From assembly GCA_015055545.1 (NCBI GenBank), contig SVHY01000002.1, positions 1 to 64,000 of the forward strand: a DNA stretch of 64,000 bases. Direction: 5' to 3'. Positions 14,957 to 22,365 of the stretch are shown here, in pieces. The DNA is from Clostridiales bacterium (GTDB lineage: Bacteria; Bacillota; Clostridia; Christensenellales; Borkfalkiaceae). Every line of letters begins with the position of its first letter. The first letter of the stretch is position 1. Both the position numbers and the translations under genes were made by a program. The notes below the pieces were generated by a model. It was given only the letters and a program-made list of their open reading frames with translations, was not told the DNA's origin and made no database searches.

Positions 14957-17230
14957 ATGAAGGATATTAGAAAAAAATTACTTGGTGCGTTGGCTTTGAC
15001 TGCGTGCACGGCGACGGCGTTCGCTTTTGCAAGCTGTAAGGACGACGAACCGTACACGGGGGAAAAATTGCCCGGCTACGTAAGTACGGAAAGCGAGGCA
15101 ATCTCGAACGGCGGTTTTGCCGTGAAGAAAGACGGCTACGTCTATTTTATCAACGGTGTGGAAAGTTCGGACGCGAGCAACGAATACGGCGCGGTGGAAA
15201 AGGGTGCGCTTATGCGTATTGCCGAAACCGACCTTGCCAGCGGCGCGTTCGATAAAGTGGATACCGTAGTACCCATGCTTTTCGTAGCGCAAAACTACGA
15301 CGCGGGTATTTATATCTACGGCGATTACGTGTATTTTGCTACGCCCACGACGGACAAGAACATGGAAGGCGACGTGGAAAGCGGCTGGATTGATTTCAAG
15401 CGCGCGAAGCTGGACGGCTCGGAGGCGATGAGCGATTATTATTTCCGTTTGGAAGATAATACGACGGCGTATCGGTTCGTAACCGTAGGCGACGACGACA
15501 CCGTATACTGTATGTATGAAGAAGACGGTGCGCTCAAATCGTATAACACCAAGACGGACAAGCACACCACGCTTGTAGACGGGGCGAAATCGAGTTTCTA
15601 TTACGACAAGAACGACCCTGCTAACCCGAACGTGTACTACACGATGGCGGTGCAGGAATACGTAAAAGGCGCTACGGCGGCGTCGTACGACCAAATTTAT
15701 TGCGTAAACGCAGCGGCGACGGTGGAATCGGTTAATTCGTCCGCAGCATCGTACACCGTGAAAGGCGGTAAGACGTACGATTTCGATAAAGCGTATTTAG
15801 AAGACGAACACGACGGGTTCTCGGCGGGGGATTACACGACCTATCCGTACGTGAACCTTGGTACGCTGGTATTGGACGGCGTGGGTATTAACTCTGAAAA
15901 AACGCAGTTCAACGCAAGCGGCGCGCCTGTTACGGCGGACGGCTATACCTACACGATCAGCAGTCATCAAAACGGCGGTGTGTATTTCACGAGATCGGAA
16001 GTAACGAAAACGTCGTCGGATGCTACGGATACCAAGCTCTACTATCTTGCGGACGCGTCTTGGAGCGGGGCGGAATGGAACGCGGTAAGCGGTAACGAAG
16101 GCGATAAAGTGGAAGTGGTTGCGCTCAATACCACCAACACCGCAAACGCGCTGTTCTATATCGATAACGGCGAACATTGGTATTTATATCTCACGAGCGA
16201 TAACAGTACGCTTGTAAAAGAAAGCGAACCTGTCAACGGCGTTACGAAGAAAGTTGATTTCAGACAAACGCTTTCGGGTGCGTCGCTTTGGCAAATCCGC
16301 GGCGATTACCTGTATTATTATACGGGCAACGATATTTCCAAGATCAAGTATACGGGCAGCCAAGAGGACTACGACTTGAACACGCCTTTTGAAAGCGAAG
16401 ACGCGGAATTTGAGGCTACGAAGATTTTGGGCGTAGAATGGAATACGGGCTGGTATAAACCCGAATTTTTCGACGATTTAGGCGAAAATAAGAAGGATAT
16501 CGTATTGTATGCGGGCGCGCAAACGTTTGGTTTGGGTTCGGCGTATAATTATATCTACGCGGTAGAAACGGACGCCCAAGCGGTGAAAGCCAACAACGAA
16601 AAATATCAAAAGGTGCTCGATTATATCGACGAATACAGCGACGACAGCGTTTTGCAAAACTTGATGAACTACTACTTCAAGACGGGCGAAACGGCGGCGT
16701 ACGAAGACGTTAAGGATTTGTACGACAACGTACAGCAAAAGGCGTTTGACGATTTCGTAGCACTCTTTAAAGACAGCGCGGCGGCGGAAGATAAACTTGC
16801 GTTGCAAAGCACGGTTGTACACCTTGTCGGCGAAATGACGGCGGATGATAAAGACGACGTGAAAGCGGACTGGGTAGACTTCTTGAAGAAAGAAGACGTG
16901 GAAGAAACGGAAGAAGAAAGCGGTATGCCGACTTGGGCAGTTTGGTTGATTGCTTGCGGCAGCGCGCTTGTCGTTTTGGTTGCGGCGTTCGTGATTGTAA
17001 AAGCGATCAAGAAGAAGAAAGCGGCAAAACGCGAGGCGGAAGAAACCGTGAACGCGTACAAGCGTAAGAAGATCGATACCACGGACGATAAATCTATCGA
17101 CGTATACGCAGACGAAACGGAAGAAAACGTAGAAGAAACTGCGACGGAATCGGTGGTGGAAACCGAAGAATCGGAAGAACCGGCTACGTCCGAAGTGTCG
17201 GAAAACGCGGAAGAAAAAACGGAAGAATAA
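14957..17230 (+). CDS. Large exported lipoprotein with C-terminal membrane anchor
   Basis: A 757-aa protein, probably surface-exposed. The signal peptide has two possible lipobox cysteines (LTAC near residue 17, FASC near residue 27). The body holds repeated aromatic beta-strand motifs (GYVYFINGVE, GDYVYFATPT, GDYLYYYTGNDI) like DUF5050-type propeller repeats. A clear membrane segment lies at about 660-682 (WLIACGSALVVLVAAFVIV), followed by a basic stretch and a Glu/Thr-rich cytoplasmic tail. Having both a lipobox and a C-terminal membrane span is unusual, and the Cys may not be lipidated. AAGGAG precedes the ATG. The substrate is unknown. Confidence 0.75.
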   Translation: MKDIRKKLLGALALTACTATAFAFASCKDDEPYTGEKLPGYVSTESEAISNGGFAVKKDGYVYFINGVESSDASNEYGAVEKGALMRIAETDLASGAFDKVDTVVPMLFVAQNYDAGIYIYGDYVYFATPTTDKNMEGDVESGWIDFKRAKLDGSEAMSDYYFRLEDNTTAYRFVTVGDDDTVYCMYEEDGALKSYNTKTDKHTTLVDGAKSSFYYDKNDPANPNVYYTMAVQEYVKGATAASYDQIYCVNAAATVESVNSSAASYTVKGGKTYDFDKAYLEDEHDGFSAGDYTTYPYVNLGTLVLDGVGINSEKTQFNASGAPVTADGYTYTISSHQNGGVYFTRSEVTKTSSDATDTKLYYLADASWSGAEWNAVSGNEGDKVEVVALNTTNTANALFYIDNGEHWYLYLTSDNSTLVKESEPVNGVTKKVDFRQTLSGASLWQIRGDYLYYYTGNDISKIKYTGSQEDYDLNTPFESEDAEFEATKILGVEWNTGWYKPEFFDDLGENKKDIVLYAGAQTFGLGSAYNYIYAVETDAQAVKANNEKYQKVLDYIDEYSDDSVLQNLMNYYFKTGETAAYEDVKDLYDNVQQKAFDDFVALFKDSAAAEDKLALQSTVVHLVGEMTADDKDDVKADWVDFLKKEDVEETEEESGMPTWAVWLIACGSALVVLVAAFVIVKAIKKKKAAKREAEETVNAYKRKKIDTTDDKSIDVYADETEENVEETATESVVETEESEEPATSEVSENAEEKTEE

Positions 17231-17232
17231 GG

Positions 17233-17269
17233 AAAAAAAGGTCGTTCTGATTAGTAGAACGACCTTTTT
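17233..17269 (+). terminator. Intrinsic terminator
   Basis: AAAAAGGTCGTTCT and AGAACGACCTTTTT form the stem of a strong hairpin right after the lipoprotein gene. Confidence 0.9.
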
Positions 17270-17323
17270 CTATAAAAAACGATAAAATTTTTTTGAAAAT
17301 ATTGAAAAAGGGCGCAAAAACAG

Positions 17324-17352
17324 TTTACAAATTTGAGAAATATTAATATAAT
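17324..17352 (+). promoter_or_regulatory. Promoter of the acidic zinc-ribbon gene
   Basis: TTTACA (17324-17329), 17 nt, TATAAT (17347-17352). Confidence 0.75.
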
Positions 17353-17419
17353 ATAGCAAGCTAAAAGCCAAAATATAAAGGTGGTGTTAAACCGCCGAAA
17401 TAACGAGGGAAAAGATTGT

Positions 17420-17956
17420 ATGGCGAGATATATTTTATGTCCGAGATGTGAGCTTAATTTCATCGACGGGGACGAACAGGAATACTGCGAAGTATGTATA
17501 AAAGAATTGAGCGGCGAAAAGACGTTCTCTGACGACATCGAAGCGGAAGAAATGGCGGAAGAAACGGAACTTTGCCCCCTTTGCGGCGAGAACTATATGC
17601 GCTTTGGGGAAAAGATGTGCGAAGAATGTAAAAAGAAATCTTCGTACGAAGACGAAGAACTGGACGAGGACGAGGACAAGGAAGACGCGTCGTGGCGTAG
17701 TTATTTGGACGATGACGACGAGGATCTCGACCTTGGTATTCCCGACAGCGAATTTGACGACGAGGAAGAGGAAGAAGAGGAAGAAGAAATGGAAGAATCG
17801 CCCGAAGACGACTTCGAATACGTATCCGCCGACGATTATTACGACATGGACGACGACGATGACGATGACGACGATGACGACGATGATTTCAACGACGACG
17901 ACGCGCCCACGCCCAAGAGCGGCTCTAAAAAACGTAAAAAGAACGACGACTTTTAA
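17420..17956 (+). CDS. Acidic zinc-ribbon protein
   Basis: A 178-aa cytoplasmic protein. Two CxxC...CxxC knuckle pairs at the N-terminus (CPRCELNF...CEVC, then CPLCGENY...CEEC) suggest two zinc ribbons. The second half is extremely acidic, with long runs of Asp and Glu including 14 consecutive Asp, and ends in a basic patch (KKRKKNDDF). The ATG at 17420 follows GAGGGA; an upstream GTG at 17381 lacks a good site. Acidic tails of this type are low complexity, so family assignment rests on the ribbons alone. A nucleic-acid or protein-binding role is possible but not shown. Confidence 0.7.
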   Translation: MARYILCPRCELNFIDGDEQEYCEVCIKELSGEKTFSDDIEAEEMAEETELCPLCGENYMRFGEKMCEECKKKSSYEDEELDEDEDKEDASWRSYLDDDDEDLDLGIPDSEFDDEEEEEEEEEMEESPEDDFEYVSADDYYDMDDDDDDDDDDDDDFNDDDAPTPKSGSKKRKKNDDF

Positions 17957-17961
17957 TCAAA

Positions 17962-17994
17962 ATCCCCAGCGGGTTAAAACGCTGGGGATATTTA
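17962..17994. terminator. Terminator between converging genes
   Basis: ATCCCCAGCG and CGCTGGGGAT form a hairpin between the acidic protein gene and the minus-strand DUF3800 gene. Confidence 0.8.
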
Positions 17995-17996
17995 CT

Positions 17997-18668
17997 TCAA
18001 TCTAAGCTTTTCTTTTTTATCAGTTTATAATAATTTTTATGGAACTTATTCATGGAACCAAAGAAAGCAATCTCTGATTTGCTATTGCTGTTATTTGCTT
18101 TTTTGAGATTAATAAGTTCCATGGTTGTAATTAACTCGGCTACTTGGAACAAACGGTAATTATAAGGTTTTACCGTTCGAAAAGAGGTGCGAGAGTCTTC
18201 AAAAACGGCACGAATAATATGCGTTAATTGAATTTGCCCGTTATCATAATAAACAACAATTTTTTCGTAGTTATTTAAGTCTTCTTTTTGACTTAAATAA
18301 TCGCGTATTTGTTGAGATAAGGAAATCATAAGAATTCTTTCATTGTCGGAAGCTCTCTTCCTTAAAATAAATGTTTTATAAGTTATATCAACGTTTCTTG
18401 TAAAATGAATAAAAGAGGTAAAGATTTTTCTGCGTTCATCGAAAGTTAAATCGATATATTTTTCTTCTTTTCGAATTAATGGACCGGTATGTAAGCTATG
18501 GGATAAATATCCTTGAAAACGTAATTGCTCATTCAAGTTATCCATTTGCGAAATAATGCTATGCGATTGCTCATGAAAAACCATGGTAATCAGATAATAA
18601 GGATTTTCTTTATTATATTTTCCAAAATCGCCTGATTCATCGATAAAAACGCTTAAAGTCTTTTGCAT
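17997..18668 (-). CDS. DUF3800 domain protein
   Basis: A 223-aa protein of the DUF3800 family, which has an RNase H-like fold core. The hallmark N-terminus SVFIDESGDFG with conserved acidic residues is present, followed by YYLITMVFH and, later, IVVYYDNGQIQL. The function is not established; DUF3800 genes are scattered, often in mobile or defence DNA, and several structured RNA motifs have been described upstream of them. Here an 80-nt leader with a terminator-like hairpin separates promoter and start, and the only ribosome-site candidate (AGG) is weak. The gene is AT-rich compared with neighbours. Confidence 0.8.
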   Translation of the reverse strand: MQKTLSVFIDESGDFGKYNKENPYYLITMVFHEQSHSIISQMDNLNEQLRFQGYLSHSLHTGPLIRKEEKYIDLTFDERRKIFTSFIHFTRNVDITYKTFILRKRASDNERILMISLSQQIRDYLSQKEDLNNYEKIVVYYDNGQIQLTHIIRAVFEDSRTSFRTVKPYNYRLFQVAELITTMELINLKKANNSNSKSEIAFFGSMNKFHKNYYKLIKKKSLD

Positions 18669-18749
18669 ATAAAACCTAAAAAAAGGCGAGGAATATCCCC
18701 GCCGACGATGGACCTACGGGAGTTTCAACCCAGCCCAAAACTATTTTGT
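18669..18749 (-). ncRNA. Structured RNA leader of the DUF3800 gene
   Basis: The transcript from the promoter at 18756-18784 would begin near 18749. It contains a GGG...CCC hairpin (18718-18731) that may be nested within AGCCC/GGACCT pairing, then a strong stem GGCGGGG-CCTCGCC (18685-18703) followed by seven U residues ending at 18678, ten nt before the ATG. This looks like an intrinsic terminator inside the leader. It may be an attenuator or the end of a separate small RNA. DUF3800-associated RNA motifs are known from comparative work, but membership was not tested. Confidence 0.6.
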
Positions 18750-18755
18750 AGTATT

Positions 18756-18784
18756 ATTATATGCGAAAAATAGTCGTTTGTCAA
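18756..18784 (-). promoter_or_regulatory. Promoter of DUF3800 RNA and gene
   Basis: TTGACA (18779-18784), 17 nt, TATAAT (18756-18761) on the minus strand. AAAATAGT and ACTATTTT repeats flank and overlap the -35 box (about 18768-18792), with a third ACTATTTT at 18740-18747, suggesting a regulator site. Confidence 0.8.
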
Positions 18785-18900
18785 CTATTTTGCGTAAAAA
18801 AGTTGCAAAAATATTGTTTTTGTGCCAATAAATAAAAACGATAAATAATTACTTTTACGATTGTGCAAAATTTCAGCTTGTTTTTATATGGAAAAAATTG

Positions 18901-18930
18901 TTGACAAGATAGTGTAAAAGGTGGTAAAAT
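18901..18930 (+). promoter_or_regulatory. Promoter of the second LRR lipoprotein
   Basis: TTGACA (18901-18906), 18 nt, TAAAAT (18925-18930). Confidence 0.65.
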
Positions 18931-18971
18931 ATACTTGCGACATAATTAAATATTCAATTATTCGAAAACAT

Positions 18972-19106
18972 ATACTTCTTTGGTAGAAGTGTATCTTTTT
19001 CGCGTTATAAAATCTTTCTCGGTAAATGATTGTTATTTTGTGTCGCAGCAAAGCGAAAAGACATTTTTACAGGGTGTCGTTTCCTTTGCGTTACGACACT
19101 TTTTTA
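18972..19106 (+). promoter_or_regulatory. Leader with two terminator-like hairpins
   Basis: The leader of about 185 nt has ATACTTCT/AGAAGTGTAT followed by a T run (18972-19000). A second hairpin, GTGTCGT/ACGACAC, is followed by TTTTTT (19074-19106) just before the ribosome site. An upstream segment, GTGTCG-N3-CAAAG (19040-19053), can instead pair with CTTTG...CGACAC (19084-19099), giving a mutually exclusive structure. This looks like transcription attenuation; the signal is unknown. Confidence 0.5.
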
Positions 19107-19122
19107 TTCGGAGGGCTTTTAT

Positions 19123-20649
19123 ATGAAAAAAGCGAAAAAGTTTTTGGTTGGCTTGCTTGCGTTTGCAAGCGTTAGCGCATTTGCGTTTGGTGTTGTCGGT
19201 TGCGATAACAACAAAACAAACACCGGCACGGGTGGAAAACCTAATAGTGGCGGTGCAAACGGCGTACCCGCTTTGCAATATACGTTGTCGGATGACGGAA
19301 CGTATTATAGCGTTACGGGGATAGGCTCTTGCGCGGATACGGCATTGATAATTCCCGAAACGTACAACAATTTGCCCATAACGACGATTGCGGAATACGC
19401 TTTGACAGGGCAAGTTTTCACGAGCGTTACCATTCCAAATAGCATTACGGAGATTGGGAATTGGGCGCTGGGCAATTGTGATAATTTGACGGAAATTACT
19501 ATTCCTGGTAGCGTTGCGACGATGGGCGAAAGTATTTTTTACGGTTGCGGCAATTTGACGAGCGCGACGATAGAAAACGGTATTACGACAATTGCCGATC
19601 AAATGTTTTATGATTGCAACAATTTAACAAGCGTTACGATTCCCACTTCGGTAACGGGGATTGGGAGATCAGCGTTTTTATATTGCAATGGTTTGAAAAA
19701 CGTGTATTACACGGGCGACGTGGCGGATTGGTGCAATATCGTTTTTGACGAAGCGAGTGAAAACCCGTTAAGTTTTGGCGCGGATTTGTATATTGACGGG
19801 GAAAAAACCACGTCGATTGTAATTCCCGATACGGTGACGAATATTGGCGATTACGCATTTTACGGTGCAAATTTCACAGGTGTTACGATTGGTAGCTTAG
19901 TGACGGCGATTGGAACGCACGCGTTTGAAGAATGTTATTTCTTGGCGGAAGTGTACAACAAATCTGCGTTGAATATTGCATTAGGGCAATCGGGAAACGG
20001 ATACGTAGGGAATTATGCGTTGACGATACATACCGAGCCGTATGAAAGTAAAATTTCGACGGATAACAATGGATATATCCTTTATACGGACGATGAAGAA
20101 AAGATAATCGTTGGGTATACGGGCAAAGAAACGCAATTGAATTTGCCGACGGGTGCTACGGGTATCAAATGCTACGCGTTTGCAAAGCGTGAGGATTTAA
20201 CGAGCGTTTCGTTGCCTGAAAGCTTACGGAAAATTGGTCGAGCGGCGTTTAAAGATTGTAAAGGCTTGACGGAAATAATTATTCCCGATCAGGTTATTAC
20301 GATTGGTGGATATGCGTTTGATTCTTGTATGGCATTGACGAACGTAACGATAGGCGAAGCGGTAGCGACGATTGAAGAAAGAGCGTTTCAATCTTGTACA
20401 GGCTTGGAAAGCATTATGATTTCAACGAGTGTAAATTTCATGGGTACGGGTGCGTTTAATACGTGTGTGAGATTGGAAGAAATATTATATAAAGGAACGT
20501 CGAAACAGTGGTCGCAAATTACAATTGAAGAAGCAAACGACGATTTAAAAAATACCAAACGCTATTATTACACGGAAAGCAGTTTGACAGGAACGGGACG
20601 TTATTGGCGTTACGAGAACGGCGAAATTGTAAAATGGGAACAAGTATAA
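19123..20649 (+). CDS. BspA-like LRR lipoprotein, shorter paralogue
   Basis: A 508-aa exported lipoprotein. The signal peptide (KKFLVGLLAFASVSAFAF) ends in a good lipobox, VVGC. A Gly/Asn/Thr linker is followed by about 14 LRR_5 repeats (ITIPGSVATMGESIFYGCGN type) and two spacers of the YYTGDVADWCNI kind shared with the 1130-aa paralogue at 10.2 kb. The C-terminus ends in a YWRYENGEIVKWEQV segment rather than an anchor. CGGAGG before ATG 19123 fixes the start; upstream in-frame codons are leader. A surface-adhesin role is inferred from the family. Its long leader with two terminator-like hairpins suggests conditional expression. Confidence 0.87.
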   Translation: MKKAKKFLVGLLAFASVSAFAFGVVGCDNNKTNTGTGGKPNSGGANGVPALQYTLSDDGTYYSVTGIGSCADTALIIPETYNNLPITTIAEYALTGQVFTSVTIPNSITEIGNWALGNCDNLTEITIPGSVATMGESIFYGCGNLTSATIENGITTIADQMFYDCNNLTSVTIPTSVTGIGRSAFLYCNGLKNVYYTGDVADWCNIVFDEASENPLSFGADLYIDGEKTTSIVIPDTVTNIGDYAFYGANFTGVTIGSLVTAIGTHAFEECYFLAEVYNKSALNIALGQSGNGYVGNYALTIHTEPYESKISTDNNGYILYTDDEEKIIVGYTGKETQLNLPTGATGIKCYAFAKREDLTSVSLPESLRKIGRAAFKDCKGLTEIIIPDQVITIGGYAFDSCMALTNVTIGEAVATIEERAFQSCTGLESIMISTSVNFMGTGAFNTCVRLEEILYKGTSKQWSQITIEEANDDLKNTKRYYYTESSLTGTGRYWRYENGEIVKWEQV

Positions 20650-20652
20650 TGA

Positions 20653-20695
20653 AAAAAAGCCTTTGCTTGGCGTATTGCCGAGCAAAGGCTTTTCT
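20653..20695 (+). terminator. Terminator of the LRR gene
   Basis: GCCTTTGCTTGGC and GCCGAGCAAAGGC form a hairpin followed by TTTTCTT. Confidence 0.85.
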
Positions 20696-20853
20696 TATAA
20701 ATCGTCCGCATCCTGTACGGGCTGTTCTTTTTTGTCTTTCGGTTTGCCCGTGTAGCTCCCGTTTACGTCCGTATCCGACGGACCTGTAAACATGGCTATC
20801 GCCTTTTGCGTGGGAGCAGGTATGCGGGATTTGCGATTATTCGTTGCCGCCAT
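20695..20853 (-). CDS. Small protein with C-terminal QDADDL motif
   Basis: A 52-aa frame starting MAATNNRKSRIPAPTQKAIA and ending NGSYTGKPKDKKEQPVQDAD plus DL. The NRKxRIP start, NGSYTG centre and PVQDADDL end look like a small conserved protein I recall from Clostridia genomes; no function is known. The start at 20853 overlaps the end of the next minus-strand gene by 17 nt in another frame, so translation is probably coupled; there is no separate ribosome site. An internal ATG at 20793 is possible but would lose the conserved N-terminal part. Confidence 0.65.
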   Translation of the reverse strand: MAATNNRKSRIPAPTQKAIAMFTGPSDTDVNGSYTGKPKDKKEQPVQDADDL

Positions 20854-20980
20854 GGTTAAAGCTATGGTTTTGGCTGTTCTTGCTGCCGCAGTCTTTCGAG
20901 CCGCAGTTCTTGTTGCCGCAATTTTTTGCTTTTTGGTTGTTGTTTTGATTGTTTTGGTTGTTCTGCTTGTTTTGTTTCAT
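20837..20980 (-). CDS. Small Asn/Gln-rich protein with NCG repeats
   Basis: A 47-aa frame: an N-terminal run of Lys, Asn and Gln, then NCGNKNCGSKDCGSKNSQ, ending NHGGNE. The three Cys in xCG(N/S)K repeats could bind a metal or form cross-links; this is speculative. AAGGAG and GGAAA lie before the ATG at 20980. It lies immediately upstream of and overlaps the QDADDL-motif gene, forming a two-gene small-protein operon transcribed toward the LRR terminator. Confidence 0.6.
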   Translation of the reverse strand: MKQNKQNNQNNQNNNQKAKNCGNKNCGSKDCGSKNSQNHSFNHGGNE

Positions 20981-21031
20981 TTTCCTTTTCTCCTTATTTT
21001 TAAAGTCAAAGACGAACGCCTTTGAAACGGT

Positions 21032-21628
21032 TTACTCTCTTACGCCTTCAAAAGGCAAATGCAAATCGACGTAGCCTTGTTCCGCCTTGCAAAGCGGGCA
21101 AGTTTTCCAAGCCTCGGTAGCAACGTGCATATAACCGCACTCGCTACAAATCCAAAGAATGGGCGATTCGCTCTTATAAAGCGTACCGTTTTTCACGCCG
21201 TCGCAAAGATAACTGAAAATAATCTTGTGTTGGCGTTCTACTTCGGCAATCATTTTATAAAGCGCCGCAACGTCTTCAAAGCCCTCTTTTTGCGCGATTA
21301 CCGCAAATTCGGGGTAGATATCTTCCGACTCGCTTTTTTCGTCCATAGAGGCGAATTTTAAGCCTTCCGCAAGCGTTCCCGCATGGAAAGGATAACCAGC
21401 GTCGAAATGGATATTATCTCTACTACCCGATTTTTGAATAATCTTATTGAAAAACTGCGTAGCGTGCACCGTTTCGTTTTTGGCGATGGTACGAATCGCA
21501 TCCGCGAGCGTTTTCATTTTTTCCTGCATAGCGAGTTTTGCGATCATCTGATAACGCATACCCGCTTGACATTCGCCTGCAAAACTGCGGGCTAAGTTTT
21601 TAAAAGTTTCCGTGTTTTCAAATTGCAT
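21032..21628 (-). CDS. rbr: Rubrerythrin
   Basis: A 198-aa non-haem iron peroxidase that detoxifies hydrogen peroxide in anaerobes. Residues 1-145 are a ferritin-like four-helix domain with the di-iron ligands (FAGECQAGMRYQ, AKNETVHA, IAEVERQHKI). Residues 155-190 are a rubredoxin-like domain with two CxxC knuckles (WICSECGYMH, KTCPLCKA). The length is normal. AAGGGGAT precedes the ATG. The gene is alone, convergent with nothing, and divergent from trmL. It probably belongs to the oxidative-stress response with the PerR-type regulator at 25.8 kb. Confidence 0.95.
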   Translation of the reverse strand: MQFENTETFKNLARSFAGECQAGMRYQMIAKLAMQEKMKTLADAIRTIAKNETVHATQFFNKIIQKSGSRDNIHFDAGYPFHAGTLAEGLKFASMDEKSESEDIYPEFAVIAQKEGFEDVAALYKMIAEVERQHKIIFSYLCDGVKNGTLYKSESPILWICSECGYMHVATEAWKTCPLCKAEQGYVDLHLPFEGVRE

Positions 21629-21730
21629 AATGAAATCCCCTTTTCAAAGGCGTCGCCTTCGTAACGGTAGTATGTGCCGAGCTTTTTGCGATTATACCTT
21701 TTCATTTTGCTAAAATATACCGTTTTCTGC

Positions 21731-21759
21731 TTGCATTGTATGGCGTTTTGCGATAAAAT
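21731..21759 (+). promoter_or_regulatory. Promoter of trmL
   Basis: TTGCAT (21731-21736), 17 nt, TAAAAT (21754-21759). Confidence 0.6.
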
Positions 21760-21792
21760 ATATAAGGAAGATTGAAAAAGAGAGAGTGGATT

Positions 21793-22308
21793 ATGTTTAA
21801 TATCGTTTTAGTTGAACCGGAAATTCCGCAAAACGCGGGCAATATCGCGCGCACTTGCGCCGCAACGGGTACGCGCTTGCATATGATTCGGCCCTTGGGC
21901 TTTGAAGTGAGCGATAAGTATTTAAAACGCGCAGGTTTGGATTATTGGAATCTCGTTGAGATTTGTTATTACGACAGCTTTGACGAGTTGCGGGAAAAAT
22001 ACCCCGATAGCCGGTTTTTCTATTTTACCACCAAGGGCAGAGCTATCCACAGTGAGGCAAGCTTTCAAGACGGCGATTTTCTCGTGTTCGGCAAGGAAAC
22101 CAAGGGCTTGCCAGAAGAACTTTTATTAAAGCATAAGGGCGAATGTTTGCGTATTCCTATGTTCTCTGAGGCGCGTTCGCTTAATTTGAGTAATTCTGTA
22201 GCCATTGCGTTATACGAAGCGCTCCGTCAAACGGGTTATAACGGATTGCTTACGCAAGGCGAGCTGCACCATCATTCTTGGGAAGAAAGTGTGATAGAAG
22301 AAGTATAA
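21793..22308 (+). CDS. trmL: tRNA (cytidine(34)-2'-O)-methyltransferase
   Basis: A 171-aa SPOUT-class methyltransferase that uses S-adenosylmethionine to 2'-O-methylate the wobble base of tRNA-Leu isoacceptors. Motifs: VEPEIPQNAGNIARTCAATG, VFGKETKGLP, CLRIPMFSEARSLNLSNSVA. The latter two form the trefoil-knot cofactor site. ATG 21793 is preferred; the upstream in-frame extension overlaps the GAGAGAGTGG ribosome region. The spoIIR control region begins within its stop codon. Confidence 0.95.
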   Translation: MFNIVLVEPEIPQNAGNIARTCAATGTRLHMIRPLGFEVSDKYLKRAGLDYWNLVEICYYDSFDELREKYPDSRFFYFTTKGRAIHSEASFQDGDFLVFGKETKGLPEELLLKHKGECLRIPMFSEARSLNLSNSVAIALYEALRQTGYNGLLTQGELHHHSWEESVIEEV

Positions 22309-22360
22309 AATCACAAAATTATGGCAATAACTTCCGTGAACAAAAACCACGGAGGTTATT
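22303..22360 (+). promoter_or_regulatory. Sigma-F-like promoter inside a ribosome-site-masking hairpin
   Basis: GTATA (22303-22307), 15 nt, GGCAATAAC (22323-22331) fits the sigma-F consensus (GYATA and GGNNANAHT). A hairpin pairs AATAACTTCCGTG (22326-22338) with CACGGAGGTTATT (22348-22360), followed by TTTTT. Its 3' arm contains the GGAGG of spoIIR. Transcription from the sigma-F-like promoter would start near 22337, losing the 5' arm and freeing the ribosome site, whereas readthrough from trmL would be terminated or masked. Confidence 0.6.
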
Positions 22361-22365
22361 TTTTT

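Noticed and set aside
17700..17900. GAC/GAA-rich low-complexity DNA as a microsatellite
   Set aside because: It is in frame within the acidic zinc-ribbon gene and encodes Asp/Glu runs; codons vary between GAC and GAT.
17997..18750. DUF3800 locus as a classical type III toxin-antitoxin (ToxIN)
   Set aside because: The RNA leader plus terminator is reminiscent, but there are no tandem RNA repeats and the protein is not of the ToxN/AbiQ fold.
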